DNA from: Monosiga brevicollis MX1 | Taxonomy: Eukaryota; Opisthokonta; Choanoflagellata; Craspedida; Salpingoecidae | DNA: 24,067 bases | Direction of reading: 5' to 3' | NCBI RefSeq assembly: GCF_000002865.3 | Contig: NW_001865064.1 | Coordinates: forward strand, 30,540-54,606 | In this document: one piece after another, positions 21,683 to 24,067 of the stretch | Layout of the letters: every line of letters starts with the position of its first letter | Numbering within the stretch: the stretch's first letter is position 1 | Position numbers and translations under genes: made by a program | The notes under the pieces: generated by a model | Databases searched by the model: none | Told to the model about the DNA's origin: nothing | Seen by the model: the letters and a program-made list of their open reading frames with translations, nothing else

Positions 21683-22875
21683 CGACCAACGGCGACGCGA
21701 GCACATCGCGGCGAGCGAGGGGGGCGGGTGTCTTGCCTCGGTGGTGGCGCTGGGGTTCGGGCTGTGGTGGGATGATGCCGGCACTTGTGATTGGCGTCGT
21801 CATTGCGAATTTGGCTACTCTGTCCTGGGCAGAGTTGGGAGAGCCGGTGGTGTATGTGGATGATGTGGGCAACTTGTTTGTGAACGGTTCGGGTGGGGCG
21901 GCTCGGGTGTATGTGAACGGGATCGACTTGGCGGCCCTCGTGGCCGAGCAGGAGGTGCTGGCGGCTAGTCAGGCTAGCCTGCTCGCAGCCCAAACCAGTG
22001 CTTTGGCGACGCAAGCCAGTCTGCTGGCCCAGCTGCAGCACCGTCTTCCAGATTTTGACGCTCGGTTGCTGGCCATTGGTGGGTATACCAACGAGAGCCT
22101 GGACTTGGTCCATGCCTTTAATGGTACGGATTGGTCACCGGACCCCGCGCTGCCAAGCCCACTCCACGGGCACAGTGCCATTGCCTTTCGTGACCAGGTG
22201 TACGTGGTCGGTGGTTACAACACGGTGTATGTCCCCGACGTGTATCGCCGCCTCGACAATTCGTCTTGGATAGCTGCTGCCCCCTTGCATACGGCGCGCG
22301 GCTACTTGGCCACGGTTGTCTTTCACAACGAACTGTACGCTTTGGGTGGTGATGGTGGAAATACCATCTTGTCCAGCGTTGAAATTTACAATGGTACCGC
22401 CTGGCGCTCTGGGCCAGCCCTGCTAGACCCGCGTGCTGACCTAGCGGCTGTCTCGTACCAAGGAGAAATTGTGGTTTTGGGCGGCACGGAAAGTCGGGCT
22501 CCGCCTCAGGTCACCGGCTCGGTCATGGCGTTTAACGGCACTGCCTGGCGTTACATTGCGCCCCTGACGCAACCCCGCCGGGCCATGGTGGCTGCTGTTT
22601 TCATGGACCATATTTATGTGGCGGGCGGCATTGAAGCGGCTGCCTTGGCTTCGGTGGAGATGTTCAACGGCACCGCCTGGTCATTCGGGCTGGCTCTCCC
22701 CACTGCCCGTCACACCATGTCCGGTGCCGTCTTCCAAGACCAACTTTACATTGCTGCAGGGAAAGGCAACGTCGACATGGCAGATGTTCTGGCCCTCGAC
22801 GGTCACAACAAGGCCTGGATCACCGCCCCGCCCCTGCCTGTGGCCTGCCAGGCGCTTGCCCTCGTCGTCATTTAA
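21679..22875 (+). CDS. Membrane-anchored six-bladed Kelch-repeat protein
   Basis: A single exon of 398 codons. Residues 1-31 are basic (RRAR, RWWRW); residues 33-51 (MPALVIGVVIANLATLSWA) form one hydrophobic segment, read as a type II signal anchor or an uncleaved signal peptide. Residues about 84-122 are an Ala/Gln/Leu-rich coiled-coil stalk. From about 125 come six Kelch blades with GG pairs at 134, 178, 223, 268, 316 and a degenerate sixth (AAGKG, 360). Four blades carry FNGT/YNGT before a Trp (N148, N238, N286, N330), and blade two has N194SS; all are N-glycosylation sequons, which fits an extracellular or luminal propeller. Kelch propellers bind proteins or glycans; the ligand is unknown. 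It is divergently transcribed from the giant E3 gene. Confidence 0.88.
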   Translation: MTTNGDASTSRRARGAGVLPRWWRWGSGCGGMMPALVIGVVIANLATLSWAELGEPVVYVDDVGNLFVNGSGGAARVYVNGIDLAALVAEQEVLAASQASLLAAQTSALATQASLLAQLQHRLPDFDARLLAIGGYTNESLDLVHAFNGTDWSPDPALPSPLHGHSAIAFRDQVYVVGGYNTVYVPDVYRRLDNSSWIAAAPLHTARGYLATVVFHNELYALGGDGGNTILSSVEIYNGTAWRSGPALLDPRADLAAVSYQGEIVVLGGTESRAPPQVTGSVMAFNGTAWRYIAPLTQPRRAMVAAVFMDHIYVAGGIEAAALASVEMFNGTAWSFGLALPTARHTMSGAVFQDQLYIAAGKGNVDMADVLALDGHNKAWITAPPLPVACQALALVVI

Positions 22876-23033
22876 TAACTCTTGATGGGCGCATGATATT
22901 CAACACCATAATGGTGCCATGCAGCTTGCTGCCTGGCCCCTTTCTCCGACCTCTTTTGCCCCTTTGAAAGGTCATAACTCGACTTGTAATCGACACGTGT
23001 GTTTTCATTTCGCTTGTTCTTCACCACCACTCC
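22876..23033. other. 3' flank of the Kelch gene
   Basis: 158 bp between the Kelch TAA and the next in-context ATG. No AATAAA is visible. Ends in a pyrimidine-rich leader-like stretch before CCATGG at 23032-23037. Confidence 0.4.
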
Positions 23034-23213
23034 ATGGCTACGACCAACGGCTCGATCCCGCTTTCCGTTCACCCACCCACCCACGCACTCACGCTCCCAG
23101 TCAACGCCCCCCCCCTTGCCGCCTTGTCCGACCGTCTTATGTTTTTCATTCCCCCCTCCCCGTCCTCTTCTCGTACCGTCATGAGATCAAGTCTGCCTCG
23201 GGAACGACAATAA
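23034..23213 (+). CDS. Short ORF starting MATTNGS (59 aa), doubtful
   Basis: ATG at 23034 in good context (CCATGG); ends TAA 23211. The first residues match those of the ORF at 23624 (MATTNGS) and nearly match the Kelch protein (MTTNG). Beyond that it is proline/serine-rich with no domain. Could be a first exon, a remnant of a duplicated 5' end, or chance. Confidence 0.25.
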   Translation: MATTNGSIPLSVHPPTHALTLPVNAPPLAALSDRLMFFIPPSPSSSRTVMRSSLPRERQ

Positions 23214-23367
23214 CTAATTAATTTTCTGCATCAACTTCAATATGCTGAAAGGCATGGTGCCCTATGTAATCCTAATTTGCTACGATATCTGACATTTTAA
23301 CAGAAATAGTCATCCTCCTCTCTCTGTTTCGCGCATTTTGTGCGTCTTGCGTGTGTCTGTGTGTGTC
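23214..23367. other. AT-rich spacer, nothing recognised
   Basis: Contains TAACTAATTAATTTT and other AT-rich words, then shifts into the pyrimidine-rich block. No open frame or RNA signal seen. Confidence 0.4.
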
Positions 23368-23600
23368 TCTCTCTCTCAAACCCTCTCTCTCTCTCTCTCA
23401 AACCCTCTCTCAAACTCTCTCAAACCCTCTCTCAAACTCTCTCTCTCTCTCAAACCCTCTCTCTCAAACCCTCTCTCTCAAATCGTCTCAAAACTCTCTC
23501 AAACTATCTCAAACTCTCTCTCTCTCTCTCTCAGAAACACACTCTCTCTCGCTTTCTCTCTTTCTCTCTTTCTCTCTCACTTTCTCTCTCTACTTTTCTG
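23368..23600. repeat. CT-rich satellite with interspersed CAAACCCTCTCT units
   Basis: Tandem TC runs interrupted by AAACCC or AAACT words at irregular 10-20 bp spacing, then TTTCTC-type runs. Strong strand asymmetry (pyrimidine on plus). Leucine/serine-rich frames across it are artefacts. It lies just upstream of the MATTNGS start at 23624 and could be its leader or promoter. Confidence 0.9.
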
Positions 23601-23623
23601 AACTTGACGTGCTGAGCATCATC

Positions 23624-23695
23624 ATGGCAACTACAAATGGCAGCGCTGCGGACGGTACGTCGCTGCTGGACCCTTTGCTTGAGCGGCAGTCCTGA
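23624..23695 (+). CDS. Possible first exon of a gene continuing to the right (MATTNGSAAD...)
   Basis: ATG 23624 (ATCATGG context) encodes MATTNGSAADGTSLLDPLLE and a few more residues to TGA 23695. A consensus donor, G/GTACGT, at 23655 would end a 31-nt exon after MATTNGSAAD, with the rest in later exons I cannot identify. The shared start with 23034 is the main reason to list it. Confidence 0.25.
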   Translation: MATTNGSAADGTSLLDPLLERQS

Positions 23696-24014
23696 CCATT
23701 CCGCTACACGTGAGGATACACACCTACCAAGGCGTGCAGCCCGTCCTCCCACCATCTGGGTTTCTTGATCGGGCTCGTACCCCCAGAAGCCTTGGTTGCC
23801 AACCCCACTGACTGGCGCTCTTGACGCCTCGCACGTGTCCCTCCTTCCTCCCTCCGTGCTGTCTCTGCGTCTGTGCTCTGCCTGCCTGCCTGTGTCTTGC
23901 CTGCAGCTGTGTTGTCCTGGGTCTGCGCCTGACCTGAGTCCGCGCTTATGCTGGGCTGTGTCTGCATCTGTGTTTGCGTCTGTGCTGGCCTGAGTCATGT
24001 CCGACTTGAGCCCC

Positions 24015-24015
<1 letters not shown>
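23696..24015. other. Pyrimidine- and TG-rich region without a supported gene
   Basis: Contains imperfect repeats of CTGCCTGCCTG, TGTGTCTGCATCTGTGTTTG and CTGTGCTGGCCTGAGTC. Open frames on both strands are compositionally biased and have no motifs. It may be an intron of a gene starting at 23624, but no acceptor stands out. Confidence 0.4.

Positions 24016-24065
<50 letters not shown>
24016..24065. repeat. TC dinucleotide microsatellite (about 25 units)
   Basis: Pure TC reaching almost to the right edge of the window; its true length may extend beyond. Confidence 0.95.

Positions 24066-24067
<2 letters not shown>

Noticed and set aside
23338-23695. Leu/Ser-rich plus-strand frames up to 114 codons
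   Set aside because: Translations of the CT satellite; only the last codons from 23624 are non-repetitive.
23531-23998. 155-codon minus-strand frame
   Set aside because: No ATG-supported domain, biased composition, and it runs into the satellite; no splice or homology support.

Overview
The window is eukaryotic nuclear DNA, most likely from a unicellular relative of animals such as a choanoflagellate. Support: short GT-AG introns with recognisable branch points, one-repeat-per-exon ankyrin genes, a giant RNF213-type E3 ligase, a single-pass Kelch protein with N-glycosylation sequons, and many long microsatellites. There is no bacterial operon structure and no tRNA, rRNA, CRISPR or transposase signal that I can see. 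The organism assignment is inference.

Layout, left to right. (1) 1-1134, minus: the 5' part of an ankyrin-repeat gene (gene A), with a starter exon and three 99-nt exons of one ankyrin repeat each; it runs off the left edge inside an intron. (2) 1135-1990: its upstream region, with long AAG and AC microsatellites. (3) 2528-4314, minus: a tandem paralogue (gene B) with the same starter exon, four 99-nt ankyrin exons, a diverged ankyrin exon and a less certain 3' end. (4) 4315-5045: gene B's upstream region, a diverged copy of 1135-1990. The block 1-1990 and the block about 3150-5045 are thus a head-to-tail segmental duplication with a period of about 3.2 kb. (5) 5046-5792: intergenic, with an 8 x 10-bp minisatellite and about 150 bp of CA repeat. 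(6) 5793-20803, minus: what I read as one three-exon gene. Exon 1 encodes a disordered N-terminus and a PDZ domain, exon 2 (38 codons) resembles the start of a CBM20 starch/glycogen-binding domain, and exon 3 is a 13.7-kb uninterrupted exon encoding an RNF213/mysterin-type AAA+ core, a C3HC4 RING and an RZ-type finger. The predicted protein is about 4,932 residues. (7) 20804-21678: a divergent promoter region. (8) 21679-22875, plus: a single-exon membrane-anchored Kelch propeller. (9) 22876-24067: pyrimidine-rich repetitive DNA with two short ORFs that start with the same peptide, MATTNGS.

The main novelty candidates are the predicted PDZ/CBM20-like/RNF213 fusion, joined by two phase-0 introns that share a TATCTAAC branch-point context, and an RZ finger in which the family histidine is replaced by phenylalanine while a nearby residue has become cysteine. 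The ankyrin array also shows tandem exon-plus-intron amplification inside a larger tandem gene duplication. Residue numbers for the giant gene are counted within exon 3, with T1 encoded at 19472; add 373 for the predicted full protein.
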